Positions 33,945 to 42,005 of a stretch of 64,000 nucleotides of DNA are shown here, piece by piece. The notes beneath the pieces are model-generated. The model was not told the DNA's origin. It saw nothing but the letters and a program-made list of their open reading frames with translations, and made no database searches. Location: positions 1-64,000 of the IMG/VR virus record IMGVR_UViG_3300009514_000013. One strand, given 5' to 3'. The position numbers and the translations under genes were made by a program. How positions within the stretch are numbered: position 1 is the stretch's first letter; the number at the start of each line of letters is the position of its first letter. This stretch comes from a virus.

Positions 33945-34127
33945 ATGTCGTCAATCCGATTGGATATTTATTCCTTTTTGGAAGAGCTACCTAAACTAGC
34001 AATGATGGATACAGTACTGGATCTGCCATGTAGTGCTCGGCTTGACCTCTATGAGGGTCTTGATACTCCATTAAGGGAGTCGCTCAACTTTTCAATGCAA
34101 AAGACGATTGAGTTCGAGGTTGGGTGA
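33945..34127 (+). CDS. Degenerate SLxx-type microprotein
   Basis: 60 aa. LDLYEGLDTPLRESLNFSMQ retains the four-residue rhythm near the C-terminus, ending with KTIEFEVG. Directly abuts the next microprotein. Confidence 0.4.
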   Translation: MSSIRLDIYSFLEELPKLAMMDTVLDLPCSARLDLYEGLDTPLRESLNFSMQKTIEFEVG

Positions 34128-34316
34128 ATGGCGAAATTGAAGCTATGTGGTACGTTCTCCCTACGGGATCATCTCCAAATTGAGCTTGAAGATGTCGTTG
34201 AAAAGAGCTTGTCTGAACCAGTACACGATATCATCATCGGTGAAATCTATGACATCCACAAATCGCTTAATACCTCTCTGTGGCGACACACTCACGTAAC
34301 CTTATATGAGCGTTAA
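34128..34316 (+). CDS. Degenerate SLxx-type microprotein
   Basis: 62 aa. FSLRDHLQIELEDVVEKSLS and KSLNTSLWRH carry the pattern. The ATG directly follows the previous stop; the TAA lies within the palindrome at 34312. Confidence 0.4.
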   Translation: MAKLKLCGTFSLRDHLQIELEDVVEKSLSEPVHDIIIGEIYDIHKSLNTSLWRHTHVTLYER

Positions 34317-34327
34317 ATCGCTTTAAC
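34312..34327. promoter_or_regulatory. 16-bp palindrome before the terminase ATPase gene
   Basis: GTTAAATCGCTTTAAC, positions -20 to -5 from the ATG at 34332. It is the reverse complement of the copies at 31185 and 44877. No Shine-Dalgarno sequence is present. Confidence 0.6.
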
Positions 34328-34331
34328 ACCC

Positions 34332-36317
34332 ATGGCTGAACACTCTCTCCTCCACATCCGCAACCGAGCGATCCAGAAAGCCAGAGGCAACTACAACCAC
34401 TACGCCGAGTTCGCTCTTCGCAACAACTTAGGAGACCACATCAGGCAGGGAGTCCTTCACCGCATCTGGCAGGTTCACATCCAGCACTGTTGGAAGCATG
34501 GGTACGATCCAGCAATCCTGGCCCCATTTGCTCACGGAAAGTGCCAGCCCAAAGGTTCGTTGGTCCAAATGGCCGATGGGTCGAGAGTTCCTATTGAGAG
34601 GATCAACGGTGAACAAGTCATTGGTTTCGATGAAGAGGAATACTCGTTCTCTCCATCTTCTGCCCGGTCATTCCCAAACGGAGTCAAGCGAGTCCTCAGG
34701 TTGAATCTATGGTCTGGTCGTTCTGTTGAAGTAACCGAAAATCACCCACTCCTGACGGCCGATGGGTGGTCTCCAGCTACCAAATTGGAAGTGGGTGATC
34801 ATGTAGCTGTGTCTCGTAAAATTCCAGACGTTGGTCGTACTCGTCTACGTGAAGGTGAGGCGCGACTAATTGGGTATTTCATTGGGGATGGGGGGACAAC
34901 TACACGTCCGATTTTCACAGTAGCCGATGAAGTGATTGAGCAATCCTTTTGTGAGACTGCGAGGGGGCTTGGGTTTGATCCCAATTCTCACTGTTACCAA
35001 AAGACAGCGAAGACGGTATATGTCAAAGGTGCTAGGAAGTGGCTTCGTAGCATAGGCCTTCTTGGTTGCAACTCGCACACAAAGCGCATCCCGGAGAGCA
35101 TCTTCAAGGCACCTCTAGATCAGGTATCCGAGTGTCTCGCTGCTTATTTTGAATGCGATGGTAACGTCTCCACACAACGTACAGGGTCCGCTGAATACTA
35201 TTCGGTTAATCGAGATTTGCTTTCCGATGTCCAATCTCTCCTCCTGCGGTTCTCAATCAGATCTCAACTCAGACGAAAACGAGGTCGTTACAATGGTGAA
35301 GTTCACGAGTCTTGGCGCCTGACGATCACAGGGAGTGATAACCTCGAATTGTTCAGAGATCAGATTCCTGTGATCGGTTCGAAGCGGGAGAAGCTAAAGT
35401 CGATTCAATTGGTCAAGGCAAATGCGAATGACGATGGGGTACCTCTAGTGTACCGTGAGTACCTGTATCAAACTCCTTATTGGCATAAGAGGAATACCGG
35501 TGTTTCTCTCGACCAAATGTCAAAAAGGACTACCAACCGAGAGACTGTTCGGAAAGCAGCCTTAGCTGAAGGAAACAAGTATCTGATGAACTTGGTTTCG
35601 GATTGGGTGTCGTGGGATCGAATCGTATCGATTGAAGACATGGGTGAATTGGAGACCTTTGGGTTGGAAGTCGATCGTCTTCACACGTACATCACTAATG
35701 ACGTCATCGTTCACAACACGATTCAGCTAGTCGTTGGTTTCCCAACATTCCTACTCGGACAAGATCCAAACCAACGCATCAAGGTCATCTGTCAGAATGA
35801 CGTCAGAGCCATGGAGCGCGTCATGGGTATCTCTGCAATCATCAGATCAGCTCCTTACCAGGTCCTGTTCCCAAACGTCAGAGAGGTACCAAGAGAGCTC
35901 GCTAGGAAGAAAGGTCTACAGTCCAAATGGACTTCTCACGAGATCTTCTTACACAGAGAAGGCTTCGCCATTGACCCATCCGTTCAAGCAGCAGGCGTCC
36001 TCTCAGGCGGTACTGGTGGCCGTTGCGATCTCCTCATCTTTGACGATGTTGTTGACCAGAAGAACGCCATTGACCAACCAGAACTCAGACAGAAGGTGAT
36101 CGACAACGTAGACAACGTCTGGTCTCAAAGGCTCGAGCCGACAGGTAGAAAGCTCTTTGTAGGAACTCCATGGCATCAGGCCGATCTGACCCACAAACTC
36201 ATGGAGAGGCCATCCTGGTCGGTCTTACGCAACTGGATATCCGAAGACTTCAAACGGATTGAGATGGAGGTCTACAATCCACCACCTGGCTATCCGATTC
36301 CTGTGCTTCAGGAGTGA
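34332..36317 (+). CDS. terL: Large terminase ATPase half, interrupted by an intein
   Basis: 661 aa precursor: N-extein residues 1-70, intein 71-462, C-extein 463-661. After splicing (269 aa), PFAHGK joins TIQLVVG to restore Walker A HGKT. Walker B is CDLLIFDDVVD, and the coupling motif KLFVGTPWHQADL follows. It powers DNA translocation into the procapsid. The chain stops after PPPGYPIPVLQE, where a TerL would continue into the nuclease domain; that half is encoded separately at 49332. The start codon follows the 16-bp palindrome. Confidence 0.85.
   Translation: MAEHSLLHIRNRAIQKARGNYNHYAEFALRNNLGDHIRQGVLHRIWQVHIQHCWKHGYDPAILAPFAHGKCQPKGSLVQMADGSRVPIERINGEQVIGFDEEEYSFSPSSARSFPNGVKRVLRLNLWSGRSVEVTENHPLLTADGWSPATKLEVGDHVAVSRKIPDVGRTRLREGEARLIGYFIGDGGTTTRPIFTVADEVIEQSFCETARGLGFDPNSHCYQKTAKTVYVKGARKWLRSIGLLGCNSHTKRIPESIFKAPLDQVSECLAAYFECDGNVSTQRTGSAEYYSVNRDLLSDVQSLLLRFSIRSQLRRKRGRYNGEVHESWRLTITGSDNLELFRDQIPVIGSKREKLKSIQLVKANANDDGVPLVYREYLYQTPYWHKRNTGVSLDQMSKRTTNRETVRKAALAEGNKYLMNLVSDWVSWDRIVSIEDMGELETFGLEVDRLHTYITNDVIVHNTIQLVVGFPTFLLGQDPNQRIKVICQNDVRAMERVMGISAIIRSAPYQVLFPNVREVPRELARKKGLQSKWTSHEIFLHREGFAIDPSVQAAGVLSGGTGGRCDLLIFDDVVDQKNAIDQPELRQKVIDNVDNVWSQRLEPTGRKLFVGTPWHQADLTHKLMERPSWSVLRNWISEDFKRIEMEVYNPPPGYPIPVLQE
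34542..35717 (+). other. Intein with LAGLIDADG homing endonuclease, inserted in Walker A
   Basis: 392 aa. First residue Cys (HGK|CQPKGSL), Hint block B-like VEVTENHPLLTADGW, C-terminal block FGLEVDRLHTYITND with the terminal His-Asn before Thr (VIVHN|T). Two LAGLIDADG-like helices, RLIGYFIGDGG and CLAAYFECDGN, indicate a homing endonuclease. Splicing residues Cys1, HN and Thr+1 are all present, so it should be active. Confidence 0.85.
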
Positions 36318-36325
36318 TCAAGATC

Positions 36326-36397
36326 ATGGACATTGCTGCCATCATAAGTTTGGTGCTGCTTCTGTCTGCAGTTCGAGGTTGGAATGATGAGGAGTAG
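36326..36397 (+). CDS. Possible 23-aa membrane microprotein
   Basis: IAAIISLVLLLSAVRG forms a short hydrophobic helix with an acidic tail (NDEE). It lies just after the terminase ATPase stop. Too short to be sure it is translated. Confidence 0.2.
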   Translation: MDIAAIISLVLLLSAVRGWNDEE

Positions 36398-36480
36398 ACG
36401 GAAGTGAGCTTCGTCACAAGTCCTTGAAATCAGTTCTTTTTTGTTTGACCTCTCCGACCAGGTGTTTAAACTATTTGTAC

Positions 36481-36648
36481 ATGAACAACACGGCAAGCAT
36501 CGAAGTGAAATCCACCAGCAAAAAACACACTACTCGCGACGATCGTGGGCGATTCGCTGCTGAGTGCATCACTTGCGGCGAAGCGAAATCAGACCCCATG
36601 AATGAAAAATGCGACGACTGCAACGCGCATGACTATGGACAATTTTAG
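36481..36648 (+). CDS. Small zinc-ribbon protein
   Basis: 55 aa. Two Cys pairs (ITCGEAK, EKCDDCNAHD) near the C-terminus and a basic N-terminus. A TTGACC element at 36445 lies 30 bp upstream and may be its promoter. Function unknown. Confidence 0.5.
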   Translation: MNNTASIEVKSTSKKHTTRDDRGRFAAECITCGEAKSDPMNEKCDDCNAHDYGQF

Positions 36649-36660
36649 GAGTAAGGAACG

Positions 36661-36948
36661 ATGAAACTTTTCATTCGAAGCATTCCCGAAAACGTAACAT
36701 GGAACGAACTATTCGACCTGTGTGATAACGCTAGCAAAATGTCGGCCCTACTCGATGAACAGAACACTATCCGCAAGCGCGAGGGTCGTTCTACGCTACT
36801 TAGGACTGTGGTGCGACATAACCAGGTCGTTCGCCATCTGATGGATGTTGTCGGTCATGAAAGCTTCCCAGCATTCGCACATGCGAACGACTGCACTCCT
36901 GGCGACATGGCATTTGTACGATTTGCGTCACATCCGAAATATCTTTAG
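36661..36948 (+). CDS. Hypothetical protein
   Basis: 95 aa with a clear ribosome binding site (AGGAGTAAGGAA). Helical, Arg/His-rich (LLRTVVRHNQVVRHLMDVVG). No family recognised. Confidence 0.55.
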   Translation: MKLFIRSIPENVTWNELFDLCDNASKMSALLDEQNTIRKREGRSTLLRTVVRHNQVVRHLMDVVGHESFPAFAHANDCTPGDMAFVRFASHPKYL

Positions 36949-36983
36949 TGAAACCAACACAAGGAAAAGGAAAGGTAACAACA

Positions 36984-37859
36984 ATGAAACTGAACACAAT
37001 CGAAGCACTCGACAAGTACAACATCAACTTTGACGTCCGAAAGGTTCCCGTGACTCTCGCATCTGGAACACCAGTTCCAAACGTCAACGCAATGGTCCGG
37101 ACTGACACTCTCCAGCCATTTGAAGGAGTCTCGGTCTCCGATACCTACGAGGTAGTTCAGACCCGAGACTTCGCTGACATCATTGAGAGGGTCACTGGTA
37201 GATTCCAAGCAGATTTCATCAATGGTGGTTCGTTCAAAGAAGGTCGGGTTGTACATCTCCAATGCAAGCTACCTGACACGATTAGAGTCTTGGATACGGA
37301 TGACGTGATTGAGAAGTATCTGACCTTCGTCAATTCGTTTGACGGCTCATCACGGTTTCTCATCCTTCCAACATCGATTCGGATCTTCTGCCAGAACCAG
37401 ATGCCAGCACTGAACGCTGATGCTCGAGATCGAGGATTGAGGTTCAGTCACACTCGTTCGGTACGACAGCGGATTAAGCAAGCTGATGAAGCAATCCTTT
37501 CGGCTATGAACGCCTACAGGAAGACTGAGGAGACTATTAACCAGTTGGCATCGACTCAGTTCACCGATCAACAGTTCGAACAAGTCAACCGGATGATCTT
37601 CGGAGTTAAGGATGATGTAGAAGAGATTCCAACTCGAACGAAGAATGCAATGGACAAAACCCGAGATCTCTTTGAATCTGGTATTGGGTTGGATCGATGG
37701 AGGGGTACAGCGTGGGCTGCTTACAACGCAGCAACAGAGTATAGCGATCACCATCGATCGCTGAGAGCAACCACTAACAAGTTGGAATCTCAGTTGATGG
37801 GTTCTGGACTTCTCTTCAAGCAAAAGGCTCTTGGGGCGATCATGAACGTGGCTGCGTAG
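36984..37859 (+). CDS. DUF932-family phage/plasmid protein
   Basis: 291 aa from the ATG at 36984, preceded by AGGAAAAGGAAAGG. FEGVSVSDTYEVVQTRDFAD, FVNSFDGSSRFLILPTSIRI and CQNQMPALN are typical of the DUF932 family (TIGR03299-like). The family is common on plasmids and phages; its function is not established. Confidence 0.75.
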   Translation: MKLNTIEALDKYNINFDVRKVPVTLASGTPVPNVNAMVRTDTLQPFEGVSVSDTYEVVQTRDFADIIERVTGRFQADFINGGSFKEGRVVHLQCKLPDTIRVLDTDDVIEKYLTFVNSFDGSSRFLILPTSIRIFCQNQMPALNADARDRGLRFSHTRSVRQRIKQADEAILSAMNAYRKTEETINQLASTQFTDQQFEQVNRMIFGVKDDVEEIPTRTKNAMDKTRDLFESGIGLDRWRGTAWAAYNAATEYSDHHRSLRATTNKLESQLMGSGLLFKQKALGAIMNVAA

Positions 37860-37960
37860 GAAAGGTAGAATGGGATCATTATTTCGGGCGTATGGCCGGT
37901 AGATCTTCAAAAGAGAATGAGATCATGCGTGCTATGGGTACAATTCGTGGTTGGTGATCA

Positions 37961-38239
37961 ATGACTTGGGACTTCACAGGACTCAAACATGAGTACAGGT
38001 GCAATTCATGCGGATATTCAATCTACACTGAACCGGGAAAGAAACCTTCAGTTCTCTGTCCAGCGTGCAATCCGATCATTCTTCCTGGTCTAATGTTTGG
38101 AGACGATGACACTCTCCCAGGCTATCCTGTTGAACCTCCTGATGAAGAGTTGACTGAAGATGAACAAGCGAAGAAGAAGTTGGACAAGTTCTTTCACGAC
38201 CCAAAAGATCCGAAGAACAAGTGGTGGCCTGATGAGTAA
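37961..38239 (+). CDS. Small zinc-ribbon protein
   Basis: 92 aa. YRCNSCGYSI and VLCPACNPI form a four-Cys ribbon; the C-terminal half is acidic then basic (DEQAKKKLDKFFHDPKDPKN). The 100 bp before it hold only very short frames. Confidence 0.55.
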   Translation: MTWDFTGLKHEYRCNSCGYSIYTEPGKKPSVLCPACNPIILPGLMFGDDDTLPGYPVEPPDEELTEDEQAKKKLDKFFHDPKDPKNKWWPDE

Positions 38240-38240
38240 G

Positions 38241-38293
38241 TCATCAAAAGTGATGGGTTAAGCGTGTATGAGTACGCATCTCATCAAAAGTGA
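38241..38293. repeat. Direct repeat pair flanking a short leader
   Basis: TCATCAAAAGTGA occurs at 38241 and 38281. An 11-residue frame (MSTHLIKSEEI) starts at 38269 and its TGA overlaps the ATG at 38300, so it could be a coupling leader peptide or chance. Confidence 0.35.
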
Positions 38294-38299
38294 GGAGAT

Positions 38300-38878
38300 A
38301 TGACTACCTGGTTCACATCAGATCTACATCTTGGTCATAAACGGATGCTGGACTTCAGAAGAGATCCACTCGACCGACCATTCAACTCTGTTCAAGAGCA
38401 TGATGAGCACATCATTAGCCTATGGAACTCCAACGTTGACCCAAAGGACAACGTGTACATCCTGGGTGATCTGTCCTTCCTTCCGAAAGGCGAGCTGCTT
38501 GGAGCTCTGTATCGGATGAACGGTAACAAGCATCTGGTGCTCGGCAATCACGACAAGAGGAACCTGAACAACGAAGTGAAGAAGAGGTTCTGTTGGGTCA
38601 AGGACTACTATGAGCTGAAGTACGAAGGTCAACACATCGTGATGTCTCACTATCCAATGCTGGTCTGGAACAAGCACTACCGAGGTTCTTGGATGCTTCA
38701 TGGTCATTCTCATGGGCATCTCAAAGAGGACCCGTTGGCGAAGCGCATGGATGTCGGCCTAGATGCAGCGAAAAACCTATTGCCTAGTAAGGAGATGCGA
38801 CCACTCTCGTTCGAAGAGGTAAAGAAAGTGATGGACAATCGGGGATTCAAGGCGTTGGATCATCATGGGGCGCAATGA
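38300..38878 (+). CDS. Metallophosphoesterase
   Basis: 192 aa. All motifs of the calcineurin-like family are visible: FTSDLHLGHK, YILGDLSF, LVLGNHDKR, MSHYPMLVW and MLHGHSHGH. Such small phosphoesterases act on phosphodiesters or nucleotides. Could be a nucleotide-processing or RNA/DNA end-processing enzyme. Overlaps the next gene by 4 bp. Confidence 0.8.
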   Translation: MTTWFTSDLHLGHKRMLDFRRDPLDRPFNSVQEHDEHIISLWNSNVDPKDNVYILGDLSFLPKGELLGALYRMNGNKHLVLGNHDKRNLNNEVKKRFCWVKDYYELKYEGQHIVMSHYPMLVWNKHYRGSWMLHGHSHGHLKEDPLAKRMDVGLDAAKNLLPSKEMRPLSFEEVKKVMDNRGFKALDHHGAQ

Positions 38879-38889
38879 AAGGAAGGGCG

Positions 38890-39762
38890 ATGAAACAATT
38901 GTATGACTTCTCGAATGATCGGAAGAGCGAATCCTTGATTGAGACAGTCAAGAAAGAATTTGAAGTGAAGAAACCAATCCTCGACCCACAAAAAGCTGCC
39001 GAGTATGCGAATGAGCACGGATTGCCTGTGCCGGGGCGGCGCAAACGACATGGTGGAACATTAGATGGATCGCCGTTCTTGATTCGGGAAATGAGGAACG
39101 GGAAGTTGTCCGACCGCAAATGGGTCAGTTGTAGTTCGTATGGGTATGGACATGCTTTTATGTTAGTCCCAACCGGAGAAACACGAAAATTGATGGAGCA
39201 AGAAGATGAGCCCAAAAACAAAGATACAAATCGCTCACGACATCAAGGAGGCAGCAGAAAGGCTGAAGAGTGCTTTGGTGAGTCTTCCAGCGAACAGTTT
39301 AGCGGTGGAGACCATAGAGGAACTAGTGCTAGCTGTGATTACAGCCAACCTAAAACTGCTCAAGCGTGCGACCAAACCTCAGCCCACGGAGTCAAGCCAA
39401 GAGGAGGATGGCGATGGTTAGAACTTGGTGAGTCATTGTCTGAACATGATCAACGTCGATGGTCAGCACAGAATCCAAACAAATGGGCTATGAAGAAAAA
39501 ACTCGACATGTTTGCGGATGAGTCTAGATGGCGCCGTCCCATCTTCGAAGGCAAAACAGATGTGGAACGCGCTATACTTGGTGAGATTCCAGACAAAAGG
39601 CGCCATAGGCCTGAATTAGCGGGTGTAGAGAGATGGTCTTGTCTCCGTCATGACAAGAGAGATGAAGACCATTGGCTTGCTTCAAATATCCCAGGAGCAC
39701 GTTCTGATTTCGATACAGCCGTTGGCTACGATTGTATGTACGGTGAAGAGTTCGAGGAATGA
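38890..39762 (+). CDS. Hypothetical protein with a nested second gene
   Basis: 290 aa from the ATG at 38890 (AAGGAAGGG upstream), or 295 aa from 38875. Residues 1-105 and 180-290 look like ordinary protein, but the middle (from EDEPKNKDT on) is low-complexity and coincides with a well-formed gene in another frame at 39206-39421. Either the middle is a disordered linker on a dual-coding stretch, or two genes have been joined by a lost stop or sequence error. Function unknown. Confidence 0.45.
   Translation: MKQLYDFSNDRKSESLIETVKKEFEVKKPILDPQKAAEYANEHGLPVPGRRKRHGGTLDGSPFLIREMRNGKLSDRKWVSCSSYGYGHAFMLVPTGETRKLMEQEDEPKNKDTNRSRHQGGSRKAEECFGESSSEQFSGGDHRGTSASCDYSQPKTAQACDQTSAHGVKPRGGWRWLELGESLSEHDQRRWSAQNPNKWAMKKKLDMFADESRWRRPIFEGKTDVERAILGEIPDKRRHRPELAGVERWSCLRHDKRDEDHWLASNIPGARSDFDTAVGYDCMYGEEFEE
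39206..39421 (+). CDS. Small helical protein nested in another frame
   Basis: 71 aa. Regular amphipathic helices (IKEAAERLKSALVSLPANSL, VETIEELVLAVITANLKLLK) and a polar tail; a more natural protein than the other frame gives over the same bases. Starts ATGAGCCC with AGCAAGAAG upstream. Confidence 0.5.
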   Translation: MSPKTKIQIAHDIKEAAERLKSALVSLPANSLAVETIEELVLAVITANLKLLKRATKPQPTESSQEEDGDG

Positions 39763-39770
39763 GAAGTATT

Positions 39771-39863
39771 GTGAAATTCGAATGGCTTGATGGTGATTGT
39801 TTTGGTCCGCGAACGATTATCCTTCGAGCTGGCAGCTCGAGGTCGAGGGTGAATGATGGCTAA
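39771..39863 (+). CDS. Possible 30-aa ORF
   Basis: From a GTG at 39771; MKFEWLDGDCFGPRTIILRA looks protein-like. It overlaps the start of the next gene. Weak evidence. Confidence 0.2.
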   Translation: MKFEWLDGDCFGPRTIILRAGSSRSRVNDG

Positions 39864-40047
39864 AAAGAAAAAGAAAAAGAACCACAAAGGCAAACAGAGC
39901 GTCTACCTTCCCGAACCGATTCTCAACGAGATCCGTTCCGAATCAGCAAGACAAGAGCGATCCATGTCATGGCTCATCCAGAAGTCTTGGGAGCTATCAA
40001 GGAAGAAGCTCATGTCACTGCAGGATATAGAGGTCCTGACGAAGTGA
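39856..40047 (+). CDS. Small basic protein resembling the TIGR04563 family
   Basis: 63 aa. A Lys-rich start, then KQSVYLPEPILNEIRSESAR and RSMSWLIQKSWELSRKKL, which has ribbon-helix-helix spacing. I recall a similar small family (TIGR04563) in Myxococcales and related bacteria. If right, this supports the host inference. Probably a DNA-binding RHH protein. Confidence 0.5.
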   Translation: MAKKKKKKNHKGKQSVYLPEPILNEIRSESARQERSMSWLIQKSWELSRKKLMSLQDIEVLTK

Positions 40048-40268
40048 TCGGTCGTCTCCTCAGACTGAATGTCTTCATAGCTGCTATTTGGGTACCTTGG
40101 ATTGTTGGGAAAGTGGCGATTGAACACACTGGTTTGGATGTGACGAAGTTTCCATTTCCTGTACCTCAGACATGGGCTGTTGGCTTCGTATTCGTCGCTG
40201 GTACATTCTTAGTTGGATACCTTGTGTTGCGAATTATCGAATGGGTCTGGTACGGGGATATTCTTTGA
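40044..40268 (+). CDS. Small membrane protein
   Basis: 74 aa from the GTG at 40044 (GTGA overlap). Two transmembrane helices: LNVFIAAIWVPWIVGKVAI and TWAVGFVFVAGTFLVGYLVL. Function unknown. Confidence 0.55.
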   Translation: MIGRLLRLNVFIAAIWVPWIVGKVAIEHTGLDVTKFPFPVPQTWAVGFVFVAGTFLVGYLVLRIIEWVWYGDIL

Positions 40269-40314
40269 CACTTTTCTCCTTCACTTTCCCCGATCAATCA
40301 CTCACCATTTCTGA

Positions 40315-41340
40315 ATGAAGAAAATCCTAGTCCTAGGTGGTGGTCATCAAGGCAAGATCATCGCAAAAGAACTCGCACCTGATTTCGAAGTAATGGTTGG
40401 TGACATTTACGAGACCGTCTTACCAAACGTGGATCCTATATATCTTGATGTTACAGACACTGAGATGCTCAAGGACGAAGTCCTCGGATACGATCTCGTC
40501 ATTGGTGCTCTCCCATCGAAGTTCGGATACCAAGCTGTTAGAGCCGTCCTAGAGGTCGGTGTTCCAATGATAGACCTCTCGTTCTGTCCAGAAGATTTGA
40601 TGGAGTTAAATGGTCTAGCCAAAAAGAATGGCACCTTCCTCATTTCAGATTGTGGTCTCGCTCCAGGTCTCTCCAATCTCATTGTTGGCTACGAATTCAG
40701 CAAGAGAGAAGTAGAGAACATCAAGATCATGGTTGGTGGAGTGGCCAAAGACATCGATGCACCGTATGGGTACAAGGTCAGCTGGTCTGTTGATGACCTC
40801 TTAGAGGAATACACTAGACCTGCAAGGATTCGTATTGATGGAGAGAATGTCCAGATCCCAACGCTCACCAACTACGAGGTTGTAAACATCCCAGGAGTTG
40901 GAATCATGGAAGCGTTCTGCACCGACGGTCTCCGATCACTACTGCGAATTCACGGCCCTAAGAACCTCGTTGAGAAGACTCTCAGGTGGAGAGGTCATGT
41001 TGACCAGATCAAGCCACTGATACGTGATGGAACGTTCGTAGAGACCATCACAAGAGAATGCCAGAATGGTGAGGATCTCGTGGTGATGAGGATCGAGATG
41101 GATGATGATGTCATTCAGACAGTCATCAAGGCATCTGATGGAATCTCCGCTATGTCTCGTGGAACAGCTCTCACTACAGCGATGACAGCTAGGTTGGTTC
41201 TGGAAGATGATGTGTTTGTGAATTCGAAAGGAGTCTACTTCATGGAAGACTTCTTACCAGAAGAGTCGATGAAGTTGTTAGAGATGTTGGAGACTCGAGC
41301 TGGGGTAGCGTTCAATTGGTTCAAGAAAGGAGAAGAGTAA
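40315..41340 (+). CDS. Saccharopine dehydrogenase-like oxidoreductase
   Basis: 341 aa. N-terminal Rossmann fold (ILVLGGGHQGKIIAKELA, residues 4-21), then YDLVIGALPSKFG, VPMIDLSFCPED and the family-typical SDCGLAPGLSNLIVG. These fit NAD(P)-dependent enzymes of the saccharopine/carboxynorspermidine dehydrogenase group (lysine metabolism or polyamine synthesis). Rare in phages; probably an auxiliary metabolic gene. The substrate cannot be told from the sequence. Confidence 0.8.
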   Translation: MKKILVLGGGHQGKIIAKELAPDFEVMVGDIYETVLPNVDPIYLDVTDTEMLKDEVLGYDLVIGALPSKFGYQAVRAVLEVGVPMIDLSFCPEDLMELNGLAKKNGTFLISDCGLAPGLSNLIVGYEFSKREVENIKIMVGGVAKDIDAPYGYKVSWSVDDLLEEYTRPARIRIDGENVQIPTLTNYEVVNIPGVGIMEAFCTDGLRSLLRIHGPKNLVEKTLRWRGHVDQIKPLIRDGTFVETITRECQNGEDLVVMRIEMDDDVIQTVIKASDGISAMSRGTALTTAMTARLVLEDDVFVNSKGVYFMEDFLPEESMKLLEMLETRAGVAFNWFKKGEE

Positions 41341-41353
41341 TCGCGACAAAACA

Positions 41354-41386
41354 CTGTCACGATTCTGTCGCGATTCTGTCACGATT
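41354..41386. repeat. Three tandem 11-bp repeats
   Basis: CTGTCACGATT, CTGTCGCGATT, CTGTCACGATT directly after the dehydrogenase stop, followed by a partial copy. Could be a protein-binding site for control of the next gene. Confidence 0.5.
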
Positions 41387-41423
41387 CTAGTCAATCGGCT
41401 GGGTTAAGAAAGGAGAGGGGTGA

Positions 41424-41654
41424 GTGAAAAAGGCATGGAATGTTATCGTAAGAAACGTGGTAGGTGGTCTGGTTGGCTACGGAGCACTCTCAGCATCAAA
41501 TGACTTCATGGGTATCTTCTTCCCGAAAGTGGAGTCGAGGACTTTCGCTTATGTGGTTGGGGTTGGTATCGGTTTGGTCTTTTTCGTCATATGTATGAAA
41601 CCGATCGTGGATTTGGAAGCTAATCAATCCACATCGGATCCAAGTAGAGAGTGA
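41424..41654 (+). CDS. Small membrane protein
   Basis: 76 aa, GTG start with GGAGAGGGG upstream. Two hydrophobic segments (NVVGGLVGYGALSAS, AYVVGVGIGLVFFVICM). Convergent with and overlapping the minus-strand gene by 35 bp. Confidence 0.5.
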   Translation: MKKAWNVIVRNVVGGLVGYGALSASNDFMGIFFPKVESRTFAYVVGVGIGLVFFVICMKPIVDLEANQSTSDPSRE

Positions 41655-41895
41655 GTTCATCGACGTTCAGCTTGCTCACTGGTTTCCCATCTCGAATCTC
41701 TTCGTTCTGAAACTTCTCTTGAATGAACTGACGAGCTGCTTCCAAGATCTCGTCACACTTCGGTGGTTCTTCCCAGATATTCAGGCACTTCTTGCACAGT
41801 GGAGTAATCACTTTTGACTTGTCGAGAGTGTAGGTCCCAAGAGAGGTCTGGCATTGCATGCATTCGATTTCGATGAGTGGTTGTGTGTGACTCAT
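41620..41895 (-). CDS. Small zinc-ribbon protein
   Basis: 91 aa from the ATG at 41895. CMQCQTSLGTY and LCKKCLNIW form a four-Cys ribbon; the rest is helical. The only minus-strand gene in this part of the window; the palindrome at 41917 lies 22 bp before its start. Confidence 0.6.
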   Translation of the reverse strand: MSHTQPLIEIECMQCQTSLGTYTLDKSKVITPLCKKCLNIWEEPPKCDEILEAARQFIQEKFQNEEIRDGKPVSKLNVDELTLYLDPMWID

Positions 41896-41916
41896 GCGGT
41901 GAGTATACGCCAGTAC

Positions 41917-41932
41917 GTTAAAGTGCTTTAAC
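41917..41932. promoter_or_regulatory. 16-bp palindrome between divergent units
   Basis: GTTAAAGTGCTTTAAC, with perfect 7-bp arms. It lies between the minus-strand zinc-ribbon gene and the repeat gene H, so it could control either side. Confidence 0.55.
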
Positions 41933-42005
41933 ACAGGGAATGCCCTCTTCAGATTTCTGTTGACCTCTGTTGAACGGGTGGATCATGCTTTCGAGTGTGG
42001 GTGAA

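Noticed and set aside
36280-36320. Split intein at the break of the large terminase
   Set aside because: No Hint-domain fragment follows the ATPase end, and none precedes the nuclease start.
40265-40300. Promoter with TTGACA before the dehydrogenase gene
   Set aside because: No -10-like hexamer lies at 16-18 bp; the match is limited to the -35.
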